A stretch of 64,000 nucleotides of DNA from Neisseriaceae bacterium (GTDB lineage: Bacteria; Pseudomonadota; Gammaproteobacteria; Burkholderiales; Chromobacteriaceae): assembly GCA_027489245.1 (NCBI GenBank), contig JAIYAC010000024.1, positions 1-64,000 of the forward strand. Reading direction: 5' to 3'. Under the pieces are notes generated by a model. That model did not search any database. It worked only from the letters and a program-made list of their open reading frames with translations, and was not told the DNA's origin. Shown here one piece after another: positions 44,084 to 52,933 of this stretch; within the stretch, counting starts at the first letter, position 1; every line of letters begins with the position of its first letter. The position numbers and the translations under genes were made by a program.

Positions 44084-44854
44084 ATGCTGCTGATTCGTAA
44101 CCTGATCTACTGGCTGCTGGTGGCCATCCTCACCCCGCTGTTCTGTGCGGTGCTGTTTCTGTGTGCACCGCTGCCGCGCCGCCGCCGCCACCTGGTGGGC
44201 GAAAGCTGGGCACGGGTGCTGACCTGGCTGCTGTGGCATGTGGTCGGCCTGCGCTACCGCGTTATCGGCCAGGAAAACATCATTGATCAGCCGGCCATCA
44301 TTTGTGCCAAGCACCAGTCCGGCTGGGAAACCCTGTCGCTGCAGGAGATCTTTCCGTCGCAGGTGTTTGTGGCCAAGCGCGAGCTGCTGATGATTCCGTT
44401 TTTCGGCTGGGGCCTGGCGCTGACCAACCCCATCACCATTAATCGCTCCGACCGTGCCAATGCCAACCGCCGCCTGCTGGAACAAGGCCTGAACCGCAAA
44501 CAGCACGGCTTCTGGATCAGCGTGTTCCCCGAAGGCACGCGCATTCGCCCCGGCCTGGCGGGCAAGTACAAGCTGGGCGCGGCGCGCATGGCGGTGCAGT
44601 TTGATATGCCCATGGTGCCGGTAGCGCACAATGCCGGCGAATTCTGGCCGCGCAACGCCTTCCTAAAGCACCCGGGCGAAATCACCGTGGTGATCGGCCC
44701 GGCGCTGTTTCCGGCCGACTACGCCGGCCCCGAAGCCATGATGAAGGCCGCCGAAACCTGGATAGAGGCGCGCCAGCGCGAGATTGGTGGCGTCGGTCCG
44801 TTTGCCCACCCCGATGAACGCAAAGCACGCGCCGCTCAGCCTTTCCCTGCCTGA
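44084..44854 (+). CDS. 1-acyl-sn-glycerol-3-phosphate acyltransferase (PlsC family)
   Basis: 256 residues. N-terminal membrane segment (7-28), then the PlsC domain with catalytic motif KHQSGWE (an HX4E form of the usual HX4D, His77 and Glu82), and FPEGTRIRPG. The enzyme acylates lysophosphatidate to phosphatidate, or a related lipid. The HX4E variant is seen in many betaproteobacterial members. Five bases after gmhB and overlapping the next gene by about 40 bases. Confidence 0.93.
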   Translation: MLLIRNLIYWLLVAILTPLFCAVLFLCAPLPRRRRHLVGESWARVLTWLLWHVVGLRYRVIGQENIIDQPAIICAKHQSGWETLSLQEIFPSQVFVAKRELLMIPFFGWGLALTNPITINRSDRANANRRLLEQGLNRKQHGFWISVFPEGTRIRPGLAGKYKLGAARMAVQFDMPMVPVAHNAGEFWPRNAFLKHPGEITVVIGPALFPADYAGPEAMMKAAETWIEARQREIGGVGPFAHPDERKARAAQPFPA

Positions 44855-45527
44855 TGGCCCGCTCGCGGTGCGGCTAACGCGCCGCGCACGGCAGAGCGTG
44901 GGCATACGCATACGCGATGGCGAGGTAGAGCTGATCGCCCCGCCTGCGGTATCGCTGGCTGCGCTGCAGGATATTCTGGCCAGCAAACGCGACTGGATCA
45001 TGGCGCACCTGGCCCGCCACCAGGCCGAAGAAAACCGGCGCGAAGCCAGCCGTGGCACGGTGATGCTGTCCGGGCACACCCTGCAGCTGGTGGTGGAAGA
45101 TGGCACGCGGCACCGCGCCCGCATCGAGGGCGATATGCTGCACCTGGCCGGCCCCGGCCTGCAGCAGCCGGCCAGGTTGGCCGCAGCGGTGGTGGCCTGG
45201 CTGCAAAAGCAGGCTCGCGAGGGCTTTTGCAGCCGGCTGGCCGCGTGGGAAACGCACGCGGCACGGCCGTTGTCCGGCTGGGCGCTGTCGTCGGCGCGCA
45301 CCCGCTGGGGCAGCTGTACCAGCCAGGGCATTATTCGCCTGAACTGGCGCCTGGTGCAGGCGCCGCCTGCAGTACTGGATTACGTGATTGCCCACGAGCT
45401 GGCCCACCTGCGCCACATGAACCATTCGCCCGCTTTCTGGGCCGAAGTAGGGCGCCTGTACCCGGGCTGGCAGCCGGCGCGCCAGTGGCTGAAAACCCAT
45501 GGCGACAGCCTGTTTCGCTATGGCTGA
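44814..45527 (+). CDS. YgjP-type metal-dependent hydrolase (M48-like, DUF45)
   Basis: 237 residues. Zinc-metalloprotease-like signature HELAHLRHMNHSPAFW near the C-terminus, with RTRWGSCTSQGIIRLNW before it, both typical of the YgjP/DUF45 family. In other bacteria these are linked to nucleoside triphosphate handling; the role is uncertain. I take the ATG at 44814, inside the end of the acyltransferase gene; a GTG at 44784 adds ten residues. Probably co-translated with gmhB and the acyltransferase. Confidence 0.9.
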   Translation: MNAKHAPLSLSLPDGPLAVRLTRRARQSVGIRIRDGEVELIAPPAVSLAALQDILASKRDWIMAHLARHQAEENRREASRGTVMLSGHTLQLVVEDGTRHRARIEGDMLHLAGPGLQQPARLAAAVVAWLQKQAREGFCSRLAAWETHAARPLSGWALSSARTRWGSCTSQGIIRLNWRLVQAPPAVLDYVIAHELAHLRHMNHSPAFWAEVGRLYPGWQPARQWLKTHGDSLFRYG

Positions 45528-45595
45528 ACAGCCTGTTCTGCCCGGCTGGCTTTAACTGGGCCGTAGCGCCCCCATCTGCCCGTTCTTGCCGCCAT

Positions 45596-45605
45596 GCGGC
45601 CAACC
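45596..45605. repeat. Intergenic copy of dispersed word (minus orientation)
   Basis: Exact GCGGCCAACC in the 142-bp gap between the YgjP-type gene and gloA. Confidence 0.8.
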
Positions 45606-45669
45606 TTTTATTTGTCTGCGCGCTGGCCTGTACGCCAGCGGTGCACAGACCTATTTGCCGGAGAACCCC

Positions 45670-46059
45670 ATGCGCCTGCTGCATACCATGATCCGTGTCG
45701 GCCAGCTCGACCGTTCCATTGCCTTTTACACCGAAGTGCTGGGCATGACCCTGCTGCGCCGCCACGACTACCCGGAAGGCCGCTTTACCCTGGCGTTTGT
45801 CGGCTACGGCGACGAAGACAGCAACAGCGTGATCGAGCTGACCCACAACTGGGATACCGACAGCTACGAGCTGGGCAACGCCTTTGGCCACCTGGCAGTA
45901 GAAGTGGCCGACGCCTACGCCACCTGTGACGCCGTGCGCGCCAAAGGCGGCAAAGTGGTACGCGAAGCCGGCCCGATGAAACACGGCACCACCGTGATTG
46001 CCTTTGTGGAAGATCCGGATGGCTACAAGATCGAGTTCATCCAGAAAGGTACCCGCTAA
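45670..46059 (+). CDS. gloA: Lactoylglutathione lyase (glyoxalase I)
   Basis: 129 residues. Converts the methylglyoxal-glutathione hemithioacetal to S-lactoylglutathione. The four metal ligands fall at the same numbers as in E. coli GloA: His5, Glu56, His74, Glu122. This is the short Ni/Co-dependent form. GGAGA lies six bases before the ATG. A terminator follows. Confidence 0.97.
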   Translation: MRLLHTMIRVGQLDRSIAFYTEVLGMTLLRRHDYPEGRFTLAFVGYGDEDSNSVIELTHNWDTDSYELGNAFGHLAVEVADAYATCDAVRAKGGKVVREAGPMKHGTTVIAFVEDPDGYKIEFIQKGTR

Positions 46060-46101
46060 ACACGGTACCGCTGCGGCATCACGTTTGCCGCTGTCATCGC
46101 C

Positions 46102-46132
46102 AGCCCTTCTGCTATGCTGAAGGGCTTTTTTG
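46102..46132 (+). terminator. Terminator after gloA
   Basis: AGCCCTTC, 9-base loop, GAAGGGCT then TTTTTT. Confidence 0.92.
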
Positions 46133-46264
46133 CGCCTGCCACCGGTAGCAGACGGTTTTTGATTTTGTATAAAAGTAATAATGGAATTTATCGGTTAAAC
46201 TGTGGTCAGACAACAATTCGTTACAAAAAGAGCAGCGGCCACGCTGTCTGTACAAGGAGCCCCG

Positions 46265-47659
46265 ATGAATCGTTTTGCCACCGCATTACTGCTGTCTTTG
46301 CTACCCGGCCTCGCTCAGGCGGCTAGCCTGGACGGCGCCACCCTGTCCCTGGCCTGGGGCCTGCCGTTTGCCGGTATTTTGCTGTCCATCGCGTTGTTTC
46401 CCATTTTTGCCCCCGGTTTCTGGCACCACCATTTCGGCAAGATCACCGCCGCCTGGACACTGCTGTTCCTGCTGCCCTTTACCCTGAGCTTTGGTGCCGC
46501 CACCAGTGCCGCGCTGGTGGTGCACGCCATGCTGGCCGAGTTCATCCCCTTCGTGGTGCTGCTGTTTGCGCTGTACACGGTGTCCGGTGGCATTCTGGTG
46601 TGGGGTAATCTGCATGGTTCGCCGGCGCTGAATACCGGCCTGCTGGCGCTGGGGACAGTGCTGGCGTCGCTGATGGGCACCACTGGGGCAGCCATGCTGC
46701 TGATCCGCCCGCTGATCAAGGCCAACGACAACCGCCAGCATAATGTGCACGTGGTGGTGTTCTTTATCTTTCTGGTGGCCAATATTGGTGGCGGCCTCAC
46801 CCCGCTGGGCGACCCGCCGCTGTTTCTGGGCTTCCTGAAAGGGGTGGATTTCTTCTGGACGGTGTCGGCCATGGCGCTGCCGGTATTGCTGTCGGTGCTG
46901 GTGCTGCTGGCGGTGTTCTACGCGGTAGACAGCTATTTCTTCCGCAAGGAAGGCGTGCTGCCGCAAGACAAGACCCCCGATGCGCCCATCAAGCTGTACG
47001 GCCTGCGCAATATCCCGCTGCTGCTGGCCATTATTGCGGCGGTGTTGCTGTCGGGCTTCTGGAAGCCGGGTATCAGCTTTGACGTGCTGGGCACCCCGGT
47101 AGCGCTGCAAAACCTGGTGCGCGATGGCCTGCTGCTGCTGATTGCCGCGATCTCGCTGAAAATTACCCCGCATCAGGTACGTGCCGGTAACGAGTTCAAC
47201 TGGGACCCGATCCTGGAGGTGGCCAAGCTGTTTGGCGGTATCTTCATCACCATCGGCCCGGTGATTGCCGTGCTGCAAGCCGGCCAGGCTGGTGCGCTGG
47301 CACCGCTGGTGGGCGTGGTCACGGGCCCGGACGGCGCCCCGCTGAATGCCATGTATTTCTGGATGACCGGCATCCTGTCCAGCTTCCTGGACAATGCGCC
47401 GACCTACCTGGTGTTCTTCAACCTGGCCTCGGGTGATGCCGCCACCCTGATGGGCCCGCTGTCGCAAACGCTGTTGGCCATCTCGATGGGCGCGGTATTC
47501 ATGGGCGCCAACACCTATATCGGTAACGCGCCGAACTTCATGGTGAAAGCCATTGCCGAGCAGCGTGGTATCAAGATGCCTAGCTTCTTTGGCTACATGC
47601 TGTGGTCCATGGTGTTCTTGCTGCCGCTGTTCGTGCTGCAAACCTGGCTGTTCTTCTGA
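46265..47659 (+). CDS. nhaD: NhaD-type sodium/proton antiporter
   Basis: 464 residues, about 12 membrane segments in the ion-transporter superfamily. Family marks: TTGAAMLLIRPLIKAN, ANIGGGLTPLGDPPLFLGFL, FLDNAPTYLVFFNLA and GANTYIGNAPNFMVKAIAE. It should exchange Na+ (or Li+) for H+. The first 20 residues could be a signal sequence or first helix. AAGGAG lies before the ATG at 46265. Monocistronic with terminators on both sides. Confidence 0.9.
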   Translation: MNRFATALLLSLLPGLAQAASLDGATLSLAWGLPFAGILLSIALFPIFAPGFWHHHFGKITAAWTLLFLLPFTLSFGAATSAALVVHAMLAEFIPFVVLLFALYTVSGGILVWGNLHGSPALNTGLLALGTVLASLMGTTGAAMLLIRPLIKANDNRQHNVHVVVFFIFLVANIGGGLTPLGDPPLFLGFLKGVDFFWTVSAMALPVLLSVLVLLAVFYAVDSYFFRKEGVLPQDKTPDAPIKLYGLRNIPLLLAIIAAVLLSGFWKPGISFDVLGTPVALQNLVRDGLLLLIAAISLKITPHQVRAGNEFNWDPILEVAKLFGGIFITIGPVIAVLQAGQAGALAPLVGVVTGPDGAPLNAMYFWMTGILSSFLDNAPTYLVFFNLASGDAATLMGPLSQTLLAISMGAVFMGANTYIGNAPNFMVKAIAEQRGIKMPSFFGYMLWSMVFLLPLFVLQTWLFF

Positions 47660-47670
47660 TACACCGCGTA

Positions 47671-47704
47671 AAAGCCGCCGTGGCCACCAAGCCACGGCGG
47701 CTTT
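47671..47704 (+). terminator. Terminator after nhaD
   Basis: AAAGCCGCCGTGGC (47671-47684) and GCCACGGCGGCTTT (47691-47704), a perfect 14-base stem ending in T. Confidence 0.85.
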
Positions 47705-47747
47705 GCGGTATGCTTCTGCCTTTCCCGATTTCTGTCTGCAGCACATC

Positions 47748-49124
47748 ATGCATATCCATATTCTCGGTATTTGCGGCACCTTCATGGGCGGTATCGCCGC
47801 CATCGCCAAAGCCGCCGGCCACAAGGTGACCGGCTGCGATGCCAACGTCTACCCGCCGATGAGCACCCAGCTGGAAGCCATGGGCATCGAGCTGATGCAA
47901 GGCTTTGGTGCCGAGCAGGCCGATATCGGCGCCGATGTGTTTGTGGTGGGCAATGTGGTGACGCGTGGCAAGCCGCTGATGGAAGCCATTCTCGACCGCG
48001 GCCTGCCGTATATTTCCGGCCCGCAATGGCTGGCCGAGAACGTGCTGCACGATAAATGGGTGCTGGCGGTGGCCGGTACCCACGGCAAGACCACCACCAG
48101 CTCCATGCTGGCGTGGATCCTGCAGGACGCCGGCCTGGCGCCGGGCTTCCTGATTGGCGGCATACCGGAAAACTTTGGCATCTCGGCCCGCCTGCCGGGT
48201 ACCCCGGTGCAGGACGCGGCCAGCCAGAGCCCGTTTTTCGTGATCGAGGCCGATGAATACGACACCGCCTTCTTTGACAAGCGCAGCAAGTTCGTACATT
48301 ACCGCCCGCGCACTGCCGTGCTGAACAACCTGGAATACGACCACGCCGATATCTTTGCCGACCTGGCAGCGATCGAAACCCAGTTCCACCACCTGGTGCG
48401 TACCGTACCGGGGCAGGGCCTGGTGGTGGCCAATGGCCGCGAAGCCAGCCTGCAGCGCGTGCTGGACCGTGGCTGCTGGACACCGGTAGAAACCTTTGGC
48501 ACCGACAGCGGCTGGCAAGCCGGTGCGGCCGACGCCGACGGCAGCTTTGATGTGCTGCTGGATGGCCAGCTGCAAGGCCGCGTGGTGTGGGGCGTGCCGG
48601 GCGAACACAACCGCCTCAACGCGGTGGCCGCCATTGCGGCTGCCCGTCATGTGGGTGTGACGCCTGCCGTGGCCATCGACGCGCTGTCGCGCTTCCAGAG
48701 CGTGAAGCGCCGCATGGAAGTAAAAGGCACCGTGCGCGATATCACCGTGTACGACGACTTTGCCCATCACCCCACCGCCATTACCACCACGGTAGCCGGC
48801 CTGCGCCACAAGGTTGGCCGCAGCACGCGCATTCTGGCGGTGCTGGAGCCGCGCTCCAATACCATGAAGCTGGGTACCATGAAGGCAGCGCTGCCGGGCT
48901 CGCTACAGGACGCCGACGTGGTGTTCTGCTACGGTGCGGCCAACCTGGGCTGGCGCGTGGATGAGGCGCTGGCGCCGCTGGGCGACAAGGCGCGCTGCTT
49001 TGACGATATCGATGCGCTGGTGGCCGCCATCGTGGCCGAAGCCCGCGCAGGCGACCAGGTACTGGTGATGAGCAATGGCGGTTTTGGCGGCATCCACGCC
49101 AAGCTGTTGGCCGCGCTGGCGTAG
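47748..49124 (+). CDS. mpl: UDP-N-acetylmuramate:L-Ala-gamma-D-Glu-meso-DAP ligase
   Basis: 458 residues. Recycles the cell-wall tripeptide by joining it to UDP-MurNAc. Mur-ligase layout: N-terminal MHIHILGICGTFMGG, ATP loop GTHGKTTT (110-117), DEYDTAFFDKRSKF and HHPTAITTT. Length as in E. coli Mpl (457). The ATG at 47748 has a weak ribosome site. Three copies of the dispersed word or its core lie in or just after its 3' half. A bidirectional terminator follows. Confidence 0.97.
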   Translation: MHIHILGICGTFMGGIAAIAKAAGHKVTGCDANVYPPMSTQLEAMGIELMQGFGAEQADIGADVFVVGNVVTRGKPLMEAILDRGLPYISGPQWLAENVLHDKWVLAVAGTHGKTTTSSMLAWILQDAGLAPGFLIGGIPENFGISARLPGTPVQDAASQSPFFVIEADEYDTAFFDKRSKFVHYRPRTAVLNNLEYDHADIFADLAAIETQFHHLVRTVPGQGLVVANGREASLQRVLDRGCWTPVETFGTDSGWQAGAADADGSFDVLLDGQLQGRVVWGVPGEHNRLNAVAAIAAARHVGVTPAVAIDALSRFQSVKRRMEVKGTVRDITVYDDFAHHPTAITTTVAGLRHKVGRSTRILAVLEPRSNTMKLGTMKAALPGSLQDADVVFCYGAANLGWRVDEALAPLGDKARCFDDIDALVAAIVAEARAGDQVLVMSNGGFGGIHAKLLAALA

Positions 49125-49152
49125 TACCGTACCGGCAGCTTCGCAACAAGAC

Positions 49153-49178
49153 AAAAAGCCACCGCGAGGTGGCTTTTT
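49153..49178. terminator. Terminator between mpl and the opposing diguanylate cyclase gene
   Basis: AAAAAGCCACC, 4-base loop, GGTGGCTTTTT: T-runs on both strands. A copy of the dispersed word follows at 49182-49191. Confidence 0.92.
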
Positions 49179-49181
49179 CAT

Positions 49182-49191
49182 GCGGCCAACC
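49182..49191. repeat. Copy of dispersed word directly after a terminator
   Basis: Exact GCGGCCAACC, four bases after the mpl terminator stem and just before the end of the opposing gene. Confidence 0.8.
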
Positions 49192-49192
49192 T

Positions 49193-51073
49193 TCAGCGCG
49201 GCTTGTCGGGTGGCGGAAAGGCGCTTTCCACGCGATTGCGGCCGTTGTGCTTGGCCTGGTACATGGCGTGGTCGGCTATTTTCAGCAGCTCGGACAGCTG
49301 GTTGCTGTGGCGTTTACGCTCGGCCACACCGGCCGAAAAGGTGATATGCAGCGTATTGCCATCTATGGGCAGGGCTTGCGCTGCCAGCCCCTGGCGTATG
49401 TTGTCGATCAGCGCATGCGCTTCGCTCAGGCCGTAGCCTGGCAGGGTAATGGCAAACTCTTCGCCACCCATGCGGCCAAACAGCGCCTCGGCAGGCAGGG
49501 CGGCGGTGATGAACTGCGTCATGCGCTGCAGCGCGATGTCACCGCTGGCGTGGCCGTAGTTATCGTTGATGGATTTGAAGTGGTCGATATCCAGCACCGC
49601 CACGCTATAGGGCTGGTTGTCCAGTCGCGCCAGCTCCAGCGCCTTGCCCGCACCGGACAACAAATGGCGGCGGTTGGCGATGCCGGTCAGGTCGTCGCAG
49701 GTGGCGCGCTGGTACAGCTCGTGCTGGGTGGATTGCAGCTGCGACAGGGCGCGCTCTGTGGCCTGCTTTTCTTCTTCCATGCGCTGGGCGTGCAGCAGGC
49801 GCTCGGTAATGTCGACAAAGCTCAGGACATAGGCGCTGCGTTCGCGAAACAGCAGGGCGCGCATGGATAGCACGCTCCATAGCCGCTCGCCGTGGCGGGT
49901 GTTCAGCTCCACTTCGCGCTCGCTCAGCTGTTGCTGTTCTTGCAGCAGGGCCAGCAGCTGGCTGTATTGCAAGGGTGAGGTAAACAGGCTTTCCAGCGTG
50001 CGGCGGTACAGGGCCTGGCGGGTGTAGCCCAGCAGCCGGCTGGCCGCTTCGTTGGCCGTAATCACGATTTTGTGCTCGGCATCAATCAGCAGCACGCCTA
50101 CCTGGACGGTGTCGATCAGCGTTTGCTGGTCGCGCTGTTCTTCGATGAGCTTGCGCAGGCGGTCGCGCAGGCTGTTGTTGGTCAGGGTCAGCAGCTGGGT
50201 GGCTTGGTTGACTTCTTCGCTGCGCTGCAGGATGAACGCCAGCCTGCGGCCAACCCGCAGCAGAATCACCACCAGCGCACCGCTCATCAGGGTGGCGGCA
50301 CCGATGAGGTAGAACGCAAACAGCACAAAGGGTTCGGCGTAGCGCACGGGGGGCAGGTGCACGCTCAGGTGCAGTGGTACGCTGGCCAGCTCGGCCTGGG
50401 CCTGGCTGGTGTGCAGCAGCTTGCTTTCCAGATAGCTTTCCAGCTTTTGCGGGCTACTGCCATGGTTGAGCAGTGCATTGTTACTGCTGTCGGTCAGCAC
50501 GATCTGCGGGTCGTCGGCCAGCAGGTCGCTGTCCAGCAGCTCGCTAAAGCGGACATGGCCGGTAAGGGCAGCCTGACAGCCGCCCTGGTCGCATTGCGGC
50601 ACGACAATCTGCAGGCGCTCGGGGTCGCGCGGGGTGCTGGCATCGATCACCAGCAGCTTGCCGTCTATCAGGGGCTGCTGCAGCAGCTGCCGTACATTGT
50701 CTTGTGCGGTGTTGTCCAGCGCTTGCAGCTCGCCGTGCAACTGGGTCTGCATGATGTCATCTACCCGCCACAGCCGGCCACTTTCCAGCGGGTACAAGCC
50801 ATTGGCCTGGCGCGCCAGCCCGTCACCCGGCTCGCGGTATAGCAGTATGTCTTCGCGCAGCGCCTGCAAGCGGGTGTCGATACCCCGTACAGCCTGGTTC
50901 AGCCAGCTGTGTTGTTCGGTATGGATGCGCTGGCGGGCGAAGGTGGCCCGCTCGCCAAGGGTTTCTACCACCACCGACCACAGCAGCAGCAAAAACAGCG
51001 CAGACAGTACCGGCAGCAGCCGGCTCATGCGCAGGGCGCTTTGCTCGGCCTGATGGAGGGCGGAAGGCGTCAT
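49193..51073 (-). CDS. Membrane sensor diguanylate cyclase (PAS-GGDEF)
   Basis: 626 residues. First membrane segment (about 17-36), a periplasmic sensor (about 40-230), second membrane segment (about 235-262), coiled coil, PAS (about 300-420, LIDTVQVGVLLIDAEHKIV), coiled coil, GGDEF domain with GGEEF intact and no RxxD site in front. It should make cyclic di-GMP. The start codon overlaps the stop of the atypical PilZ gene (ATGA), which ties the two proteins functionally. Confidence 0.94.
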   Translation of the reverse strand: MTPSALHQAEQSALRMSRLLPVLSALFLLLLWSVVVETLGERATFARQRIHTEQHSWLNQAVRGIDTRLQALREDILLYREPGDGLARQANGLYPLESGRLWRVDDIMQTQLHGELQALDNTAQDNVRQLLQQPLIDGKLLVIDASTPRDPERLQIVVPQCDQGGCQAALTGHVRFSELLDSDLLADDPQIVLTDSSNNALLNHGSSPQKLESYLESKLLHTSQAQAELASVPLHLSVHLPPVRYAEPFVLFAFYLIGAATLMSGALVVILLRVGRRLAFILQRSEEVNQATQLLTLTNNSLRDRLRKLIEEQRDQQTLIDTVQVGVLLIDAEHKIVITANEAASRLLGYTRQALYRRTLESLFTSPLQYSQLLALLQEQQQLSEREVELNTRHGERLWSVLSMRALLFRERSAYVLSFVDITERLLHAQRMEEEKQATERALSQLQSTQHELYQRATCDDLTGIANRRHLLSGAGKALELARLDNQPYSVAVLDIDHFKSINDNYGHASGDIALQRMTQFITAALPAEALFGRMGGEEFAITLPGYGLSEAHALIDNIRQGLAAQALPIDGNTLHITFSAGVAERKRHSNQLSELLKIADHAMYQAKHNGRNRVESAFPPPDKPR

Positions 51074-51582
51074 GCCCGGCGCCCTATAGCTTGGCGGTGG
51101 CGGCGGAAAACCCAGCGCTCCCAGTCGGCCTGGGCGTCGCCCAGGCTGCCGGCCCAGCTGGCCTGGATGGCGTAGCCGTCGCCAGCGGCCTGGCACTGCT
51201 GAATGCTAAGCGGCAGCTGCAGGGTGAGCGCAGAAGGCGTGCGCGGCTGTAGCGAAACGATGCCGCTACTGCCGATATCCAGCGGCACGGGGTGCAGCCA
51301 GCACAGGCTTTCCAGCCCGATGCGGCAAGGGGTGAGTGCGCCAGCCTGCGGGTAGCGTTGCTGCAGGGCCAGCTCCAGCGCCAAGTCCAGCTTGGCTTCC
51401 AGGCGCTGCAGGGTGCCGGCTGGCTCGGCGCTGTCTGCCGGGCTGGCCAGAATGGACAAGGCCAGCCGCGTACCGAGCAGCGCCTGGGCGATGGCTTGCG
51501 CGTCGGCCTGTGGCTGGTAGGCCAGCGGCAGCTCGGCATCAAAGCTGACCGTATCCAGCTGCAGCAGCAGGGGGGCAGACAT
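51070..51582 (-). CDS. Atypical PilZ domain protein
   Basis: 170 residues. The centre (LALELALQQRYP) and the strand pattern CRIGLESLCWLHPVPLDIGS followed by LTLQLPLSIQQC match the atypical PilZ domain, a cyclic di-GMP-related fold that lacks the canonical RxxxR start. No signal peptide. It begins four bases after serB and overlaps the diguanylate cyclase gene by four bases, so serB, this gene and the cyclase are one operon. Function as receptor or partner of the cyclase is inferred from context. Confidence 0.7.
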   Translation of the reverse strand: MSAPLLLQLDTVSFDAELPLAYQPQADAQAIAQALLGTRLALSILASPADSAEPAGTLQRLEAKLDLALELALQQRYPQAGALTPCRIGLESLCWLHPVPLDIGSSGIVSLQPRTPSALTLQLPLSIQQCQAAGDGYAIQASWAGSLGDAQADWERWVFRRHRQAIGRRA

Positions 51583-51585
51583 GGC

Positions 51586-52431
51586 TTACAGGAACAGCTT
51601 GCGGATGCCGTCCAGCCCGCTCACGCTCAGGCTGTATTGCGCTTGGGCTTTCACCACGGGTTTGGCGTGGGTGGCCACGCCCACGCCGGCTTCGGCCAGC
51701 ATCAAGAGGTCGTTGGCGCCATCGCCCATGGCGATCACCTGTTCCGGTGCCAGGCCCAGTTCGCTGCGTTTTTCTATCAGCAGGCGGCGCTTGGCTTCGG
51801 CGTCCACAATATCGCCCACCACGCGGCCAGTGAGCTTGCCATCGATGATTTCCAGCTGGTTGGCGTAGGTGTAGTCCAGGCCCAGCTCGGCCTTGAGGCG
51901 CTCGGTAAAGTAGGTGAAGCCACCGGACACCAGCATGAACTTGATACCGTGTTCGCGGCAGGCGGCCAGCAGCTCGCGCGCACCGGCCATCAGCTGCAGG
52001 CGTTCTTCGTATACGCGGGCCAGGGCGGCTTCCGGCAGCCCGGCCAGCAGCGCCACGCGCTCGCGCAGCGACTGCGAAAAATCCAGCTCGCCGCGCATGG
52101 AGCGGGCGGTAATGGCGGCTACCTGTGGCTTCAGGCCCTGCATGTCGGCGATCTCGTCGATGCACTCGATGGTAATCAGCGTGGAGTCCATGTCGGACAC
52201 CACCAGGCCGAAGTCGGCAAAGCGGCGCTGGCTGTCTACGTAGTTGGCGTCCACGCCCAGGCCACTGGCGCGCGCCAGCACCAGCTCGCGGCGCTCGGGG
52301 TTGGCCGCAGCCAGGCGGGCGATACCGTCAACAGGTGCCACCGGCTCGGTGCCGGCCAGAATGGCCAGCTCGGTCACGCGGGCAGTGTCCAGATGGGGGG
52401 CTTGCAAAACCAGGGTAGGGCGAACGCTCAT
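51586..52431 (-). CDS. serB: Phosphoserine phosphatase
   Basis: 281 residues. Last step of serine synthesis. HAD motif VSDMDSTLI (Asp80 nucleophile, Asp82), LVSGGFTYFT and MGDGANDLLML are present; the first 70 residues form an ACT-like domain as in E. coli SerB. It is translated upstream of the atypical PilZ and cyclase genes. Upstream lies the bufferin operon on the same strand, 49 bp away, with no obvious terminator between. Confidence 0.96.
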   Translation of the reverse strand: MSVRPTLVLQAPHLDTARVTELAILAGTEPVAPVDGIARLAAANPERRELVLARASGLGVDANYVDSQRRFADFGLVVSDMDSTLITIECIDEIADMQGLKPQVAAITARSMRGELDFSQSLRERVALLAGLPEAALARVYEERLQLMAGARELLAACREHGIKFMLVSGGFTYFTERLKAELGLDYTYANQLEIIDGKLTGRVVGDIVDAEAKRRLLIEKRSELGLAPEQVIAMGDGANDLLMLAEAGVGVATHAKPVVKAQAQYSLSVSGLDGIRKLFL

Positions 52432-52480
52432 GGTGTAGGTAGCAGGGTAATGAAAGACTGTCTGCGATTATGCCACGCCC

Positions 52481-52933
52481 TCAGCCAAACCGGCGTTTGA
52501 TCAGCCCGTCCACAGCCAGCTTGCCGGGGCCGCTGGCCAGCAATAGCAGCAACATCAGCCCCCATTGCAGGTGGAACTCCAGCGCACTGCCTTCCAGCGC
52601 GTGCCAGTAGCTCACTACGGCCATGATGTTCAGCACAAACAGCCCCAGCGCGGCAAAGCGCCCGGCCAGGCCCAGTAGCAGCAAGGGCGGTAGCACCAGC
52701 TCGCCGGCAGTGCCCAATACGGCGGCCACGGCTGGCGACAGCAGCGGCACGCGGTATTCCTCGGCAAACAGAAACAGCGTGGTGTCCCAGTCTTCGATTT
52801 TGGTCAAACCCGCCAGAAAGAACACCCGCGCCAGGTACAGGCGCAGCGCCAGCAGGGCGATGGGTAGCAGCCAGGTGTCCAGCCAGTGGGTGGCGGGCTG
52901 GCTGCGGCGCAGCAGGGTGCGAAGGGCGTTCAT
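52481..52933 (-). CDS. DoxX-family membrane protein of the bufferin operon
   Basis: 150 residues, four membrane segments, DoxX family (LARVFFLAGLTKIEDWDTT, AELVLPPLLLLGLAGRFAAL-like core). Its ATG overlaps the stop of the DUF2063 gene (ATGA). In Caulobacter and others a DoxX gene ends the DUF2282-MNIO-DUF2063 operon; it is thought to help handle the product or redox stress at the membrane, but the function is unproved. Confidence 0.9.
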   Translation of the reverse strand: MNALRTLLRRSQPATHWLDTWLLPIALLALRLYLARVFFLAGLTKIEDWDTTLFLFAEEYRVPLLSPAVAAVLGTAGELVLPPLLLLGLAGRFAALGLFVLNIMAVVSYWHALEGSALEFHLQWGLMLLLLLASGPGKLAVDGLIKRRFG

